Positions 1 to 11,982 of a stretch of DNA of 64,000 bases are shown piece after piece. The notes under the pieces were generated by a model. That model searched no databases. It saw nothing but the letters and a program-made list of their open reading frames with translations, and was not told the DNA's origin. The stretch is from Lachnospiraceae bacterium. GTDB lineage: Bacteria > Bacillota > Clostridia > Lachnospirales > Lachnospiraceae. Every line of letters begins with the position of its first letter. The stretch's first letter is position 1. The position numbers and the translations under genes were made by a program. Location: contig CABIXN010000002.1 of assembly GCA_902362715.1 (NCBI GenBank), forward strand, positions 1 through 64,000. The letters run 5' to 3'.

Positions 1-95
<95 letters not shown>

Positions 96-575
96 AGTGT
101 TTTAAATTCTGCCTGCACAGATTATTTTCAGGAAAGGGTTCGGAAAGCCTGCTTTCCAGAACTGCTTTATTGAAAATAAGATGTATTGGCATAATGACGT
201 TTCGCGAGGAAACTTCTGTTTCCGAGCTGTCAGTATGCGCAGGCATAATTTCAATCGTTTGTATCCCGTTTCAGAACTAGCTTGGCTAATTCTTTAAAAC
301 GTTTTACTGTTTTAGGTTGCATATTTTTATGCTTTGTTCTTGAATGATCTGCCGCTTGTGCGCCTTACTTGATTCCGCTTTCGCTTCCTCTCGTTTGAGG
401 CAAGCCTCATATACATCCGCGCACCAGTCTGCTGCCAAAAGCAAGCTATTGCAGCATCCTTCTGCCCGGCTGTGCATTCGCACTTCGCTGACAAAAATCT
501 CTTTGAATCTTTCAAGGATATTTCACTGTTCAGTTATCAAGGTTCTTTGTTTCGCTGTTGTTCAGCAACTTTTAT
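96..575 (-). other. rRNA operon leader
   Basis: About 480 bases lie between the rRNA promoter and the 16S start and contain no credible gene. On the minus strand a stretch near 535-560 (AAAGAACCTTGATAACTGAACA) resembles the boxA-like antitermination and processing sequence common in front of Firmicutes 16S genes. The short reading frames here have no ribosome binding site and are treated as chance. Confidence 0.6.
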
Positions 576-604
576 ATTTTATCATTTATAAAGTGCTTTG
601 TCAA
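576..604 (-). promoter_or_regulatory. rRNA operon promoter (sigma-A type)
   Basis: On the minus strand there is a perfect -35 box TTGACA (599-604), a 17-base spacer, and a -10 box TAAAAT (576-581). It points toward the 16S gene. From 605 to the tRNA at 757 only AT-rich sequence is seen. Confidence 0.8.
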
Positions 605-756
605 CAACTTTTTTTATTTTCTTTTTGACTTTTTTCCGCATCTATTTTGTTTCCAAAAGTCAGCTTGCATATACTACCATATTCATTTTTAATATGCAAG
701 AACTTTTTTCACATTTTAGCGAAAAAAAAGAACAATACTTTTTCAGAAAATGAAAG

Positions 757-844
757 CGGAGAAAGAGGGATTTGAACCCTCGCGCCGCGCGAACGACCTA
801 CACCCTTAGCAGGGGCGCCTCTTCAGCCTCTTGAGTATTTCTCC
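757..844 (-). tRNA. tRNA-Ser (anticodon GCT)
   Basis: The minus strand folds as a type II tRNA. The 7-base acceptor arms GGAGAAA and TTTCTCC pair, the anticodon loop contains GCT (reads AGC/AGU), and a long variable arm rich in GC follows, as expected for serine. CCA is not encoded. Length is 88 bases. Confidence 0.95.
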
Positions 845-1011
845 ATAATAATTTTCTTTATAATATTGTCTTTTGCGTGTTGACGCCTAATTATCATATC
901 TGAATAACCAGTATTTGTCAATTAGTTTTTTTATTTTTTTCAACTTTTTGAATTTATATTATATAAATGCATACATACATTAAAATTGAAACCAAAACTT
1001 AGTTAATACAT

Positions 1012-1045
1012 AGTACTTACCGGATCAGTTTTTCCGGTAAGTACT
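1012..1045 (-). terminator. Stem-loop after the small membrane protein gene
   Basis: A perfect 12-bp inverted repeat (1012-1023 and 1034-1045) surrounds a 10-base loop just downstream of the minus-strand gene pair. No clear T-run follows on the minus strand, so it may be a 3'-end stabiliser rather than a strict intrinsic terminator. Confidence 0.5.
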
Positions 1046-1056
1046 GTTAAATTATT

Positions 1057-1293
1057 TTATATTCTCCTTTTTTGGGCTAATACCAAAAATCGAATAGCTA
1101 TTACAGCCAAAATACATGCCAATATATAACAACATGTTAATTCAAAAAGAACATTTGAATCAGATAGAGACATAATTTTAAATTTCCATATTAATAAAGA
1201 TGGAAATCCTGCTAATATAATAGATGCTGCCAAAATTATAATTGATTGATATACGGCGATCAATTTACATTTATTACTATTTTTATTGTTCAT
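1057..1293 (-). CDS. Small two-helix membrane protein, unknown function
   Basis: This is a 78-residue protein with two hydrophobic segments: about residues 14-34 (SIIILAASIILAGFPSLLIW) and 48-68 (FELTCCYILACILAVIAIRF). The C-terminus is short and basic. A GAGGAA ribosome binding site sits 7 bases before the ATG. It lies 66 bases downstream of the YczE-like gene on the same strand and is probably cotranscribed with it. I do not recognise the family. Confidence 0.65.
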   Translation of the reverse strand: MNNKNSNKCKLIAVYQSIIILAASIILAGFPSLLIWKFKIMSLSDSNVLFELTCCYILACILAVIAIRFLVLAQKRRI

Positions 1294-1359
1294 TTTAGTT
1301 TCCTCATATTTTTTTTATTTATTCAAGTAATTTGGATTAAATAGAATTTTGAAATTTTT

Positions 1360-2064
1360 TTATTCACCAGCGATTGTAGTTATTAGATGTTCAATGGATT
1401 CTTCTTTATTTTTATTTGAAATCTTATTTCTTTGAGATAGCTTTTCAAATAGTTTGGAATACATCCTAGAAATATAGCCCACTAGTAAAGCTGCAATAAT
1501 GGTTCCAGGACCAACACCTCTTATTTCATGAAAAAGAAATAATGCTAATATTACTGCAATTATACACATACTTAAATCCACACATATTTTGATTAGTCCA
1601 AATTCTTTATTAAGATGAAAGTTAATTGCACGCACTACACCCTCTCCGGGCAGCATAATAACATTAGCCATTACTTCCATAAATACACCAGCTCCAAGAA
1701 TCAAACATCCCAAAATCAAAAATAAAAATTTTAAACCATAATTCTCAGGCTCCATCCAGAACAATATTCGATTCATAGAAAAATCTATGAAATATCCAAA
1801 TAAAATTGAAACTGGTATCTGCAAAAATTGTATATAACCAAACTCTTTTTTTAATAAAATAATTTGAATAACAATTAAAAACAGACTAAAAATAATTGTA
1901 TATTGACCAATAGTAGGCTTAAATCCTAGACTTAATGTATAAGGAATACTTGAAATAGGGGAAGTCCCCAAATCTGCTTTTGTTATAAATGCAACTCCTA
2001 AGGAATTGATAAAGAGTCCAAATAAAAATATCAAATATTTCTTAAACAGTTCTTGTTTTAACAC
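1360..2064 (-). CDS. YczE/YitT-like multi-pass membrane protein
   Basis: The protein has 234 residues and about five or six membrane segments. The early motif AFITKADLGTSPISSIPY and the later LPGEGVVRAI and GVGPGTIIAALLVG are typical of the YczE/YyaS group of integral membrane proteins (DUF6198-like), whose biochemical role is not established. The gene diverges from a LysR regulator; the shared intergenic region holds a good promoter for this gene overlapped by an inverted repeat. In related bacteria such pairs are often regulator and target. A transport role is inference only. Confidence 0.75.
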   Translation of the reverse strand: MLKQELFKKYLIFLFGLFINSLGVAFITKADLGTSPISSIPYTLSLGFKPTIGQYTIIFSLFLIVIQIILLKKEFGYIQFLQIPVSILFGYFIDFSMNRILFWMEPENYGLKFLFLILGCLILGAGVFMEVMANVIMLPGEGVVRAINFHLNKEFGLIKICVDLSMCIIAVILALFLFHEIRGVGPGTIIAALLVGYISRMYSKLFEKLSQRNKISNKNKEESIEHLITTIAGE

Positions 2065-2087
2065 AATCTATCCTCCTAAATCATAGT

Positions 2088-2128
2088 CTTATAGACGTCA
2101 TATAAGCTATTACTTATTATAATGTCAA
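2088..2128 (-). promoter_or_regulatory. Promoter of the YczE-like gene with overlapping LysR-type site
   Basis: The minus strand shows TTGACA (2123-2128), a 17-base spacer and TTATAT (2100-2105). An inverted repeat CTTATA-N7-TATAAG (2088-2106) fits the T-N11-A form of LysR-type binding sites and covers the -10 box. The divergent LysR regulator likely binds here. Confidence 0.6.
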
Positions 2129-2197
2129 TATTCTTTGCTTGCTAATTCAAAAATAAGAGTTTAATATTAGTTTTATCTTATATAAGGAGTTTCAATT

Positions 2198-3079
2198 ATG
2201 ACGATACAACAACTAGAATATTTTATTGCAGTTGCCAGAAGCCTTAATTTTACGAAAACTGCAGAATCCTTTTTTATTTCACAATCAGCAATTACACAAC
2301 AGATTAAAAATTTAGAGAGAGAATTAAAAATAAAGCTTTTTTATAGAAAAAACAGAAATGTTACGTTAACAAACGCAGGAGAACTTTTTCTCAGGGAAGC
2401 TGAATCTATATTGGAAAAGATCAGGGATTCTGTAGAAAAGGTACAGGCTGTACAAAATGGAATTACAGGTAATTTATCAATTGGGTATTTAAAAAGTATG
2501 GAAATGACCAAATTTCCAAAAACAATTCAAAATTTTCATCAAAAATATCCAAGTATACGTCTTACACTTACCAGAGATGATCCTATTCAGCTTTATGATG
2601 ATTTTATAAATGGAAAATATGATATTATTTTTAATATTAATCACAGACTTTTTGATTATTCTAAATATGAACAACAAACCATTGGTACCTATCCTTTTTA
2701 TATTGTTATGCATCCGGATCATCCATTGGCTCATAAAGATCTTATTCTTCAAAAAGATCTGGCTTATGAAAAATTAATTATTCATAATATACAACGACAT
2801 CTAAAGGAAGACTCTGAAATTATTCCGGAAGAATTTAAACAATATGACTTTAGTAATAATATTATAAAAAAAGAAAATGATATTGAATCTATCTTAATTA
2901 TGGTTGCTGCCGGTATTGGCATCTCAATTTTACCAGAATATAATGTCCGGTCTCCTCAGATAAATCTAAATTTGACTTATATTCCTCTGGATACCCAAGG
3001 GTATCAGGAAACTATAAGTGTAATAACAAAAAATTCAGAAATAAATCCATTAATATCTCTTTTTAAAAATGAAGTATAA
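2198..3079 (+). CDS. LysR family transcriptional regulator
   Basis: The 293-residue protein has the usual LysR layout. An N-terminal winged helix-turn-helix begins TIQQLEYFIAVARSLNFTKT with the recognition part SQSAITQQIKNLERELK and LFYRKNRNVTLTNAGE. A linker helix follows and then a periplasmic-binding-like effector domain from about residue 90 (GNLSIGYLKS) to the end. The ATG has an AAGGAG ribosome binding site. It is transcribed away from the YczE-like membrane protein gene and probably controls it. The effector cannot be read from the sequence. Confidence 0.93.
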   Translation: MTIQQLEYFIAVARSLNFTKTAESFFISQSAITQQIKNLERELKIKLFYRKNRNVTLTNAGELFLREAESILEKIRDSVEKVQAVQNGITGNLSIGYLKSMEMTKFPKTIQNFHQKYPSIRLTLTRDDPIQLYDDFINGKYDIIFNINHRLFDYSKYEQQTIGTYPFYIVMHPDHPLAHKDLILQKDLAYEKLIIHNIQRHLKEDSEIIPEEFKQYDFSNNIIKKENDIESILIMVAAGIGISILPEYNVRSPQINLNLTYIPLDTQGYQETISVITKNSEINPLISLFKNEV

Positions 3080-3102
3080 ACTATAAGTGTAATACATATA
3101 GC

Positions 3103-3157
3103 AAGGCAAATAAAAGGATTCAGAAGCTTATCCTTTCTGAATCCTTTTATTTGCCTT
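3103..3157. terminator. Bidirectional terminator between lysR and fumarase genes
   Basis: A perfect 23-bp inverted repeat (3103-3125 and 3135-3157) with a 9-base loop lies between two convergent genes, with A/T-rich flanks suited to termination on both strands. Confidence 0.85.
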
Positions 3158-3167
3158 ATAACTAATA

Positions 3168-3719
3168 TTATATTCTACAATACTCTTTCATCGCCGTCTC
3201 ATAAAGATTATTTCCATCTTTATCAATAACAACGATAACAGGAAAATCTTTTACTTCTATTTTACGGATTGCCTCGGCTCCAAGATCATCATAGCAAACT
3301 ACCTCTGAATTGGTAATACATTTAGATAATAATGCACCGGCTCCGCCCACAGCTGCAAAATAAACTGCCTGATTACGAATAATAGCATCTATTACTTCCT
3401 TGGTTCTTTTACCTTTTCCTATCATTGCCTTTTCACCAAGATCTAACAATCTTGGAGCATATTTATCCATTCTGCTTGCAGTAGTGGGGCCTGCTGAACC
3501 AATGGGACGTCCTTCTCTTGCAGGAGATGGGCCCATATAATAAATAGTGGAATTTTTGATATCAATGGGAAGTTCTTTTCCTTCATCCAATGCTTCAATC
3601 ATTCTTTTATGAGCTGCATCTCTTGCCACATAAATTGTTCCTGTTATATATACATAATCACCAGATTTTAAATCTTTTGTAATTTCACTTGTAATTGGTG
3701 TCGTAATATGCTTATCCAT
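3168..3719 (-). CDS. Class I fumarate hydratase, beta (C-terminal) subunit
   Basis: The 183-residue protein matches the C-terminal beta domain of iron-sulfur class I fumarases and tartrate dehydratases. Visible motifs are LKSGDYVYITGTIYVARDAAH, YYMGPSPAREGRPIGSAGPTT and the serine-containing region YFAAVGGAGALLSKCI. It interconverts fumarate and malate together with the alpha subunit, encoded 56 bases upstream on the same strand. A GAAAGGA site precedes the ATG. L(+)-tartrate dehydratase is an alternative, since the families are close. Confidence 0.9.
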   Translation of the reverse strand: MDKHITTPITSEITKDLKSGDYVYITGTIYVARDAAHKRMIEALDEGKELPIDIKNSTIYYMGPSPAREGRPIGSAGPTTASRMDKYAPRLLDLGEKAMIGKGKRTKEVIDAIIRNQAVYFAAVGGAGALLSKCITNSEVVCYDDLGAEAIRKIEVKDFPVIVVIDKDGNNLYETAMKEYCRI

Positions 3720-3775
3720 ATGGTTTTCCTTTCTGTATCGGATAACTTTTGTATTATAGCTTCTTCCTAAAAATC

Positions 3776-4621
3776 TTATATTACTCTGACTGCATGCCGG
3801 TTCACATGACAGCAGATATTAATTGCTACAGGCAGTCCTGCTATATGTGTTGGATATGTATTAATATTGACTGCTAAAGCTGTTGTAGTTCCTCCTAAAC
3901 CACCAGGGCCAATTCCAAGCTTATTTATCGTTTCCAACATTTCTTTTTCAAGATCACAGACATATGGAATTTCTGAATGCTGATCTACATTTCTCGTCAG
4001 AGCCTTTTTTGCAAGAAGCGCACATTTTTCAAATGTTCCGCCAATTCCAACTCCCACAACCATGGGCGGACATGCGTTTGGTCCTGCATCTTTTACTGCA
4101 GTTATAATCGCATTTTTAACTCCTTCTATTCCGTCAGCTGGCTTTAACATAAATACACGGCTCATATTTTCACTTCCAAATCCTTTGGGAGCCAGTGTTA
4201 TTTTTATCTGATCACCAGAAACAATCTCTGTATGGATAACTGCCGGTGTATTATCTTTCGTATTTTCTCGAATCAATGGATCCTTCACAACTGACTTTCT
4301 TAAATATCCTTCTGTATACCCTCTGCGGACACCTTCATTTACAGCATCATTAAGATTTCCCCCTGTAATATGAACATCCTGTCCCACTTCAAGAAAAATA
4401 ACAGCCATCCCTGTATCCTGACAAATAGGAATCATTTCTTCGTCTGCAATTTTTAAATTTTCCTGCAGCTGAACCAATATTTTTTTTCCAAGCTCTGACT
4501 CTTCTGTATTGACCGCCGTCTTCATTGCCTGATCCATATCCGAAGACAGATAATGATTGGCCTGAATACACATTTCTTTTAAATTTTCTATAATCGTATC
4601 TACATGAACTTCTCTGATCAC
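3776..4621 (-). CDS. Class I fumarate hydratase, alpha (N-terminal) subunit
   Basis: The 281-residue protein carries the 4Fe-4S half of the enzyme. Cysteines in PICQDTGMAVIF, GPNACPPMVVGVGIGG and NICCHVNRH are the likely cluster ligands. I choose the GTG at 4621 because AGAAAGGA lies about 8 bases upstream; the longer in-frame ATG (4657) has no such site. The split two-subunit form is typical of strict anaerobes, consistent with an oxygen-sensitive enzyme. It follows gyrA, separated from it by a terminator. Confidence 0.9.
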   Translation of the reverse strand: MIREVHVDTIIENLKEMCIQANHYLSSDMDQAMKTAVNTEESELGKKILVQLQENLKIADEEMIPICQDTGMAVIFLEVGQDVHITGGNLNDAVNEGVRRGYTEGYLRKSVVKDPLIRENTKDNTPAVIHTEIVSGDQIKITLAPKGFGSENMSRVFMLKPADGIEGVKNAIITAVKDAGPNACPPMVVGVGIGGTFEKCALLAKKALTRNVDQHSEIPYVCDLEKEMLETINKLGIGPGGLGGTTTALAVNINTYPTHIAGLPVAINICCHVNRHAVRVI

Positions 4622-4665
4622 TTTTATTTTCCTTTCTGTTCTCTGAATATATATCACCAGCTTTA

Positions 4666-4702
4666 TAAAAAGAAGAAAAGGCTGCAGAAAAATTCTACAG
4701 CC
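4666..4702 (-). terminator. Terminator after gyrA
   Basis: Read on the minus strand, GGCTG-AGAA pairs with TTCT-CAGCC (4680-4702) and is followed by a T-rich run (4668-4679). It sits in the gyrA to fumarase alpha gap. Confidence 0.7.
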
Positions 4703-4708
4703 ATGTAC

Positions 4709-7222
4709 TTATTCTTCGTTTCCTGAAATCCCTTCCTCATCCTGAATTTCTTCTATATCTTCTTCCGATTCCATGAGAGACTGGTCTTCACGAACTTTAG
4801 CGATACTTGCAACTGTAATATCATCATCCATATCAATTAGTTTTACACCGGATGTTACTCTTCCTAATTTAGAAATATCATCAACTTTCATACGTATGAT
4901 AATGCCGCCAATGGTTATAATCATAATCTCATTTTCATCATTCACAGCCTTCATTCCGATGATATTACCAGTTTTTTCAGTAATCTTATAACATTTTACA
5001 CCTTTACCGCCTCTGTTCTGGCTTGTAAACTCCTCCATAAGTGTCCGTTTTCCAAGACCTTTTTCAGAAACAATCAACAACGCATCACCCTGGCTGTCCA
5101 GCTGCATTCCGATTACTTCATCACCATCTGACAGATTCATACCAATAACGCCCATAGAAGTTCTTCCGGTGCTCCTTACATCAGACTCATGGAAGCGGAT
5201 ACACTGTCCGTATTTTGTCACAAGGAAAATATCTCTGTCATTATCAGTGATCTTTACTTCTATCAACTGATCATCTTCTCTCAGAGTAATTGCAGCAAGC
5301 CCTGTCTTTCTTACGTTTGCATAATCCCTGATAGGAGTTTTTTTGACAATTCCATTCTGGGTAGCCATAAACAGATATTTACCCTCATCATATTCTTTTA
5401 GGGGAATCACTGCTGTAATCTTCTCACCTGGCGCCAGCTGAAGCAGATTTATAATAGCTGTTCCCCGGGCAGTACGGCTTGCTTCCGGTATCTCGTAAGC
5501 TTTCATACGATATACTTTTCCGGTATTTGTAAAGAACATCAGATAATGATGAGAAGTTGTCATAAACAACTCTTCAATATAATCATCATCAATAGTTTCC
5601 ATACCTTTGATTCCTTTACCGCCACGGTGCTGAGCGCGGAAGTTATCAGAGCTCATGCGTTTAATATATCCAAGCTTTGTCATAGTAATGACAGTATTAG
5701 TAACCGGAATCAGATCTTCCATGGAAATGTCATATTCGTCAAAACCAATAGAACTTCTTCTTTCATCGCCGTATTTATCGGAGATTACCATAATCTCTTT
5801 GCGGATAACTCCCAGCAGTAATTTTTCGTCTGCCAAAATAGCTTTCAACTCCGCAATTTTTTCCATTAATTCCTGATATTCTGCCTCAAGTTTTTCTCTT
5901 TCCAGTCCGGTAAGAGCCCGAAGCCTCATATCTACAATTGCCTGTGCCTGAACATCAGTAAGACCAAAACGTTCCGTTAATTTTTCTTTTGCTTCCTGAG
6001 TAGTACGGCTTCCGCGGATAATTGAAATTACTTCATCAATATTATCCAGAGCAATCAGCAGACCCTGTAAAATATGAGCCCGCTCTTCTGCTTTGTTCAA
6101 TTCGTATTTTGTACGTCTTGTTACAACATCTTCCTGATGCTTCAGATAATGCTTCAGCATCTCATGAAGATTTAATACTTTCGGTTCGTTATTTACAAGC
6201 GCCAGCATAATAACTCCAAAAGTATCCTGCAGCTGTGTATGTTTATACAGCTGATTTAAAATAACATTTGGATTTACGTCACGCCGCAGCTCGATGCACA
6301 CACGCATTCCCTGACGGTCTGACTCATCTCTTAAATCTGTAATACCATCAATACGTTTGTCTCTTACCAGCTCCGCAATTTTTTCTATTAACCGTGCCTT
6401 ATTTACCATATACGGAAGTTCAGATACCACAATCCTGTTTTTACCATTCTGCATTGGTTCAATATCTGTAACTGCACGCACTCTGATTTTTCCACGGCCT
6501 GTCCGGTAAGCTTCCTCTATTCCTGAAGTACCAAGGATCATACCTCCCGTTGGAAAATCCGGCCCTTTCACAATCTGAAGAAGCTCATCAATATCTGTAT
6601 CCCTGTCTTCTTCTACCTTATTATCAATAATTTTAACAACCGCACCAATCACTTCTCTTAGATTATGAGGCGGAATATTGGTCGCCATACCTACTGCAAT
6701 ACCGGTGGTGCCATTTACAAGCAGATTCGGATACCTTGAAGGAAGAACAACCGGTTCTTTTTCTGTCTCATCAAAGTTAGGCATAAAGTCAACAGTATTT
6801 TTATTAATATCAGCCAGCATTTCCATGGAAATTTTGCTGAGACGTGCTTCCGTATAACGCATAGCTGCCGCACCGTCACCATCCACAGATCCAAAGTTTC
6901 CGTGACCATCTACCAACGGATATCTTGTGGACCATTCCTGAGCCATGTTAACTAAAGCTCCATAAATAGAGCTGTCACCATGAGGGTGATATTTACCCAT
7001 GGTATCACCAACAATACGGGCGCATTTTCTGTGGGGTTTATCCGGTCCGTTATTCAGTTCTATCATGGAATATAGAACACGGCGCTGCACCGGCTTTAAA
7101 CCATCTCTTACATCCGGCAGAGCACGGGATGCAATAACACTCATGGCGTAATCTATATAAGATGTTTCCATGGTTTTTTTCAGATCGACGTCATGAATCT
7201 GATCAAATATCTTGTCGTCCAT
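4709..7222 (-). CDS. gyrA: DNA gyrase subunit A
   Basis: This 837-residue protein is the DNA-cleaving subunit of gyrase. The winged-helix region carries [14 protein letters not shown] and the catalytic tyrosine Tyr123 in [13 protein letters not shown]. Two GyrA-box-like motifs (HRGGKGIKG and NRGGKGVKC) mark the C-terminal beta-pinwheel that wraps DNA, followed by an acidic tail. The residue equivalent to E. coli Asp87 is Gly88 here, while the Ser83 equivalent (Ser84) is kept. It starts 15 bases after gyrB, so the two are cotranscribed. Confidence 0.98.
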   Translation of the reverse strand: MDDKIFDQIHDVDLKKTMETSYIDYAMSVIASRALPDVRDGLKPVQRRVLYSMIELNNGPDKPHRKCARIVGDTMGKYHPHGDSSIYGALVNMAQEWSTRYPLVDGHGNFGSVDGDGAAAMRYTEARLSKISMEMLADINKNTVDFMPNFDETEKEPVVLPSRYPNLLVNGTTGIAVGMATNIPPHNLREVIGAVVKIIDNKVEEDRDTDIDELLQIVKGPDFPTGGMILGTSGIEEAYRTGRGKIRVRAVTDIEPMQNGKNRIVVSELPYMVNKARLIEKIAELVRDKRIDGITDLRDESDRQGMRVCIELRRDVNPNVILNQLYKHTQLQDTFGVIMLALVNNEPKVLNLHEMLKHYLKHQEDVVTRRTKYELNKAEERAHILQGLLIALDNIDEVISIIRGSRTTQEAKEKLTERFGLTDVQAQAIVDMRLRALTGLEREKLEAEYQELMEKIAELKAILADEKLLLGVIRKEIMVISDKYGDERRSSIGFDEYDISMEDLIPVTNTVITMTKLGYIKRMSSDNFRAQHRGGKGIKGMETIDDDYIEELFMTTSHHYLMFFTNTGKVYRMKAYEIPEASRTARGTAIINLLQLAPGEKITAVIPLKEYDEGKYLFMATQNGIVKKTPIRDYANVRKTGLAAITLREDDQLIEVKITDNDRDIFLVTKYGQCIRFHESDVRSTGRTSMGVIGMNLSDGDEVIGMQLDSQGDALLIVSEKGLGKRTLMEEFTSQNRGGKGVKCYKITEKTGNIIGMKAVNDENEIMIITIGGIIIRMKVDDISKLGRVTSGVKLIDMDDDITVASIAKVREDQSLMESEEDIEEIQDEEGISGNEE

Positions 7223-7237
7223 TTCATTACCTCCCGT

Positions 7238-9163
<1,926 letters not shown>

Positions 9164-9180
9164 CTATTCACGGATTATTT

Positions 9181-10272
9181 TTATATATCACTTTTTACTG
9201 TTACAATTCCTTCTTTAACCTGAAAGACTTTATTGATTTCAAATCTGTTCTTTACAAATTCATCCAGACCTGTACATGTTATAATAGTCTGTATACTATG
9301 AATTCCATTTAAAAGATAATTTTGACGGCTGCTGTCTAGCTCCGACAAAACATCATCCAACAGTAATACAGGCGTATCGTGAATTGTTTTTTTTACTAAC
9401 TCTATTTCTGATAACTTCAAAGACAATGCACAAGTCCTCTGCTGACCCTGGGAACCATATTTTCTAATGTCCGTCCCGTTAATCTGAAATAAAAGATCAT
9501 CTCTGTGGGGACCTACAGAAGTTGAACACAGTTTCATATCCCGCACACAGGCAGCATCCAGTGCATCTTTAAATGTACTCTCATCCGTATCCGGTTCATA
9601 AGTTAATATCAGTTCCTCTTTATTACCAGTTATTTCTTTGTGAATTTCATAAATAATTTCATTGAGTTCCTCAGAAAACAGCTTTCTTCTGCTGATAATT
9701 TTTTCTCCATACTGAATCAGCTGTTCATTCCATACAGGCAGAGTACTCTTTAAATCCGGCCGAAATGATATCTCTTTCAAAAGCCTGTTTCTCTGCATTA
9801 GAACTTTATTATATTTTGTAAGGTTGTATAAATAAATCTTGTCCAGCTGACAAAGCTCAAAATCCAGAAATCTTCTTCTTTCAGAGGGTCCGTTTTTTAT
9901 AATACTCAAATCTTCCGGAGAAAAAAATACAATATTCAAAATACCAAATAGCTCACTGGCTTTTTTTATGGGAATCTTATTAATGGCAATTCCTTTGGAA
10001 CGGTTTTTTTTAAGATGAAGATCCAGCTGATATTCAATTCCCTTTTTTTCTACAACGGTCTGAATATGCGCCTCATCCTCTTCAAAACGTATCATCTCTT
10101 TATCTTTACTGCCCTTGTGGGATTTTGTGGTTCCGCTGACATATAAAGATTCCAGGATGTTAGTTTTGCCCTGAGCATTATCTCCAAACAAAATATTGGT
10201 ACCGGTGTCGAAATTTAGATCTAGATGTTCGTAATTTCGGAAATTATTTAATGATACAGATTTAATTATCAT
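9181..10272 (-). CDS. recF: DNA replication and repair protein RecF
   Basis: The 363-residue SMC-like ATPase loads RecA at gapped DNA together with RecO and RecR. Walker A is GDNAQGKTN near residue 30, the ABC-type signature is YGSQGQQRTCALSLK, and Walker B is VLLLDDVLSELDSS. Its ATG overlaps the stop codon of the S4-domain gene by one base, which implies translational coupling. Confidence 0.97.
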   Translation of the reverse strand: MIIKSVSLNNFRNYEHLDLNFDTGTNILFGDNAQGKTNILESLYVSGTTKSHKGSKDKEMIRFEEDEAHIQTVVEKKGIEYQLDLHLKKNRSKGIAINKIPIKKASELFGILNIVFFSPEDLSIIKNGPSERRRFLDFELCQLDKIYLYNLTKYNKVLMQRNRLLKEISFRPDLKSTLPVWNEQLIQYGEKIISRRKLFSEELNEIIYEIHKEITGNKEELILTYEPDTDESTFKDALDAACVRDMKLCSTSVGPHRDDLLFQINGTDIRKYGSQGQQRTCALSLKLSEIELVKKTIHDTPVLLLDDVLSELDSSRQNYLLNGIHSIQTIITCTGLDEFVKNRFEINKVFQVKEGIVTVKSDI

Positions 10273-10478
10273 TATCCAATCTGCACACTTTCACCATTGT
10301 AGGTAATAATATCACCGCTCTTTATTTTTTTCCCCCGCTGCATTTGTGTAACTCCATTTACTTTTACAAGTCCATCCTGGATTACAATCTTCGCATCTAC
10401 ACCGGATCCAACCATTCCTGCCAGTTTCATAGCCTGGCCAAGCTTTATGTATTCATCTCTGATATGAATTATTTCCAT
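10272..10478 (-). CDS. yaaA: S4-domain RNA-binding protein (YaaA/RlbA type)
   Basis: A 68-residue protein that is almost entirely an S4 domain: IKLGQAMKLAGMVGSG, IQDGLVKVNGVTQMQRGKK and SGDIITYNG. This small gene is regularly found between dnaN and recF in Firmicutes and is thought to act in ribosome biogenesis. Its stop codon overlaps the recF start. Confidence 0.92.
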   Translation of the reverse strand: MEIIHIRDEYIKLGQAMKLAGMVGSGVDAKIVIQDGLVKVNGVTQMQRGKKIKSGDIITYNGESVQIG

Positions 10479-10498
10479 TTTTTTCCTCTTTAAACACT

Positions 10499-11611
10499 TT
10501 AATTAGCTGACGCGTTAAAATTGACCGGAAGAATCAGATAAATAAATGATTCTTCTTCATCCTTGATATAACATGGCGCTTTTGGATTCACCATGTATAA
10601 TGTAACCTCTTCTTCGTCAATAACACGAAGGGCATCTATAAAAAATTTGGGATTAAACCCTATTAAAATATCTTTTCCTTCTTTTTCAATATCAATTTCT
10701 TCATTCATAGAACCAATAAAAGAATTAATTTTCAATTCAATCATATCATCTGTGACATTAATGATAATTGGCTTTTTGTCCCCTTCTTTGACAAGAAGAG
10801 TTGCTCTGTCAATACAGCTTAATAAAATCTTTTTATTGATCTTGATTTTTGTTTCATAATCTGAAGAGAGCATCTGATCAATTTTAAAATACTCTCCCTC
10901 AATTAATCTGGATAAAACAATTGTCTGGTCAAACTCAAAGAGAATATGATTACTGGTAATATAAATATTTACCATCTCCTCTGCTTCCCCCGGCAGAATC
11001 TTGCTGATTTCCTGAAGAGTTTTTCCTGGAACAATAACTTTCTTATAATCGTAACTATCCTTTAATTCTATATTTCTGATAGAAATACGATGTCCGTCCA
11101 AGGATACAACTTTTAACTTATTTTCATTAATTTCAAACAATTCTCCTGTCATAAGTTTATTATTGTCATTATCCGCAATAGAAAATATTGTCTGCTTGAT
11201 AACTTCTTTTAACGTGAACTGTGAAATTGATACTTTTTCTGTTCTTTCAATAAATGGAAGATAAGAAAAATCTTCACCGGATTTACCAACAATATTAAAT
11301 TTGGCTTTTTCACAGGTAATGGTTGTTTTAAATGTTGAATCGGTTTGGATAACGACGTCATTATCCGGGAGTTTTCTTACGATTTCAGAAAATATTTTTG
11401 CATCCAAAGCAATAATGCCTCTTTCCACAATATTGCCTTCTATTTTTGTTTCTATGCCAAGTTCCATATCATTAGCTGTCAGTTTTATCTCATCTGTAGA
11501 TGCATCAATGAGAATACATTCCAAAATAGCCATTGTAGTTCTAGATGGAACAGCTTTTGATACAATATTGACACCTTTTAAAAGATTAGATTTTGAACAA
11601 ATTAATTTCAT
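10499..11611 (-). CDS. dnaN: DNA polymerase III beta sliding clamp
   Basis: The 370-residue protein has the three-domain clamp fold, beginning MKLICSKSNLLKGVNIVSKAV and ending YLILPVNF, close to the family's usual C-terminal MPMRL-type end. A GAAAGGAG ribosome binding site precedes the ATG. It is the first gene of the dnaN-S4-recF-gyrB-gyrA run, separated from dnaA by the putative origin. Confidence 0.97.
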   Translation of the reverse strand: MKLICSKSNLLKGVNIVSKAVPSRTTMAILECILIDASTDEIKLTANDMELGIETKIEGNIVERGIIALDAKIFSEIVRKLPDNDVVIQTDSTFKTTITCEKAKFNIVGKSGEDFSYLPFIERTEKVSISQFTLKEVIKQTIFSIADNDNNKLMTGELFEINENKLKVVSLDGHRISIRNIELKDSYDYKKVIVPGKTLQEISKILPGEAEEMVNIYITSNHILFEFDQTIVLSRLIEGEYFKIDQMLSSDYETKIKINKKILLSCIDRATLLVKEGDKKPIIINVTDDMIELKINSFIGSMNEEIDIEKEGKDILIGFNPKFFIDALRVIDEEEVTLYMVNPKAPCYIKDEEESFIYLILPVNFNASAN

Positions 11612-11982
11612 AATGTAAGTAAACTCCTTTCAGGATAGAATTTTTTCTTTACCGGTTAATCAAAGCGTAAGCTTTATCCTTGTATATATTATTGATTTTA
11701 AAAGTAGTCTTAATATAGGCTGTTTATAAGTTAATAACTCTGTAAGCCCGCCATTTACAATGCTTTAAGTTAAAAAGTTATTCAAAATATACTGTTAATT
11801 TGATGAGGACAGGCTTTGGATAAATTGTGGATATTATTTTATGTTAATGGAAATTAAAAAGGTTAAATATTTTATGTAAAGTTAATTTTGAGTGAAATAT
11901 TAATTTATTAACATTAATGCACAACGTTTAAACAGTAAAATAACATAATATCCACAAAAGTTATCCACAGATGTTGATAACT
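11612..11982. other. Putative replication origin region (dnaN-dnaA intergenic)
   Basis: This 371-base, very AT-rich gap contains one consensus DnaA box TTATCCACA (11961-11969). There are at least two one-mismatch boxes ATATCCACA: 11948-11956 on the plus strand and 11826-11834 on the minus strand. The stretch at about 11835-11935 is almost pure A/T and would serve as an unwinding element. The site flanks dnaA as expected for Firmicutes oriC. Only a few boxes are seen, so part of the origin may lie elsewhere. Confidence 0.65.
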
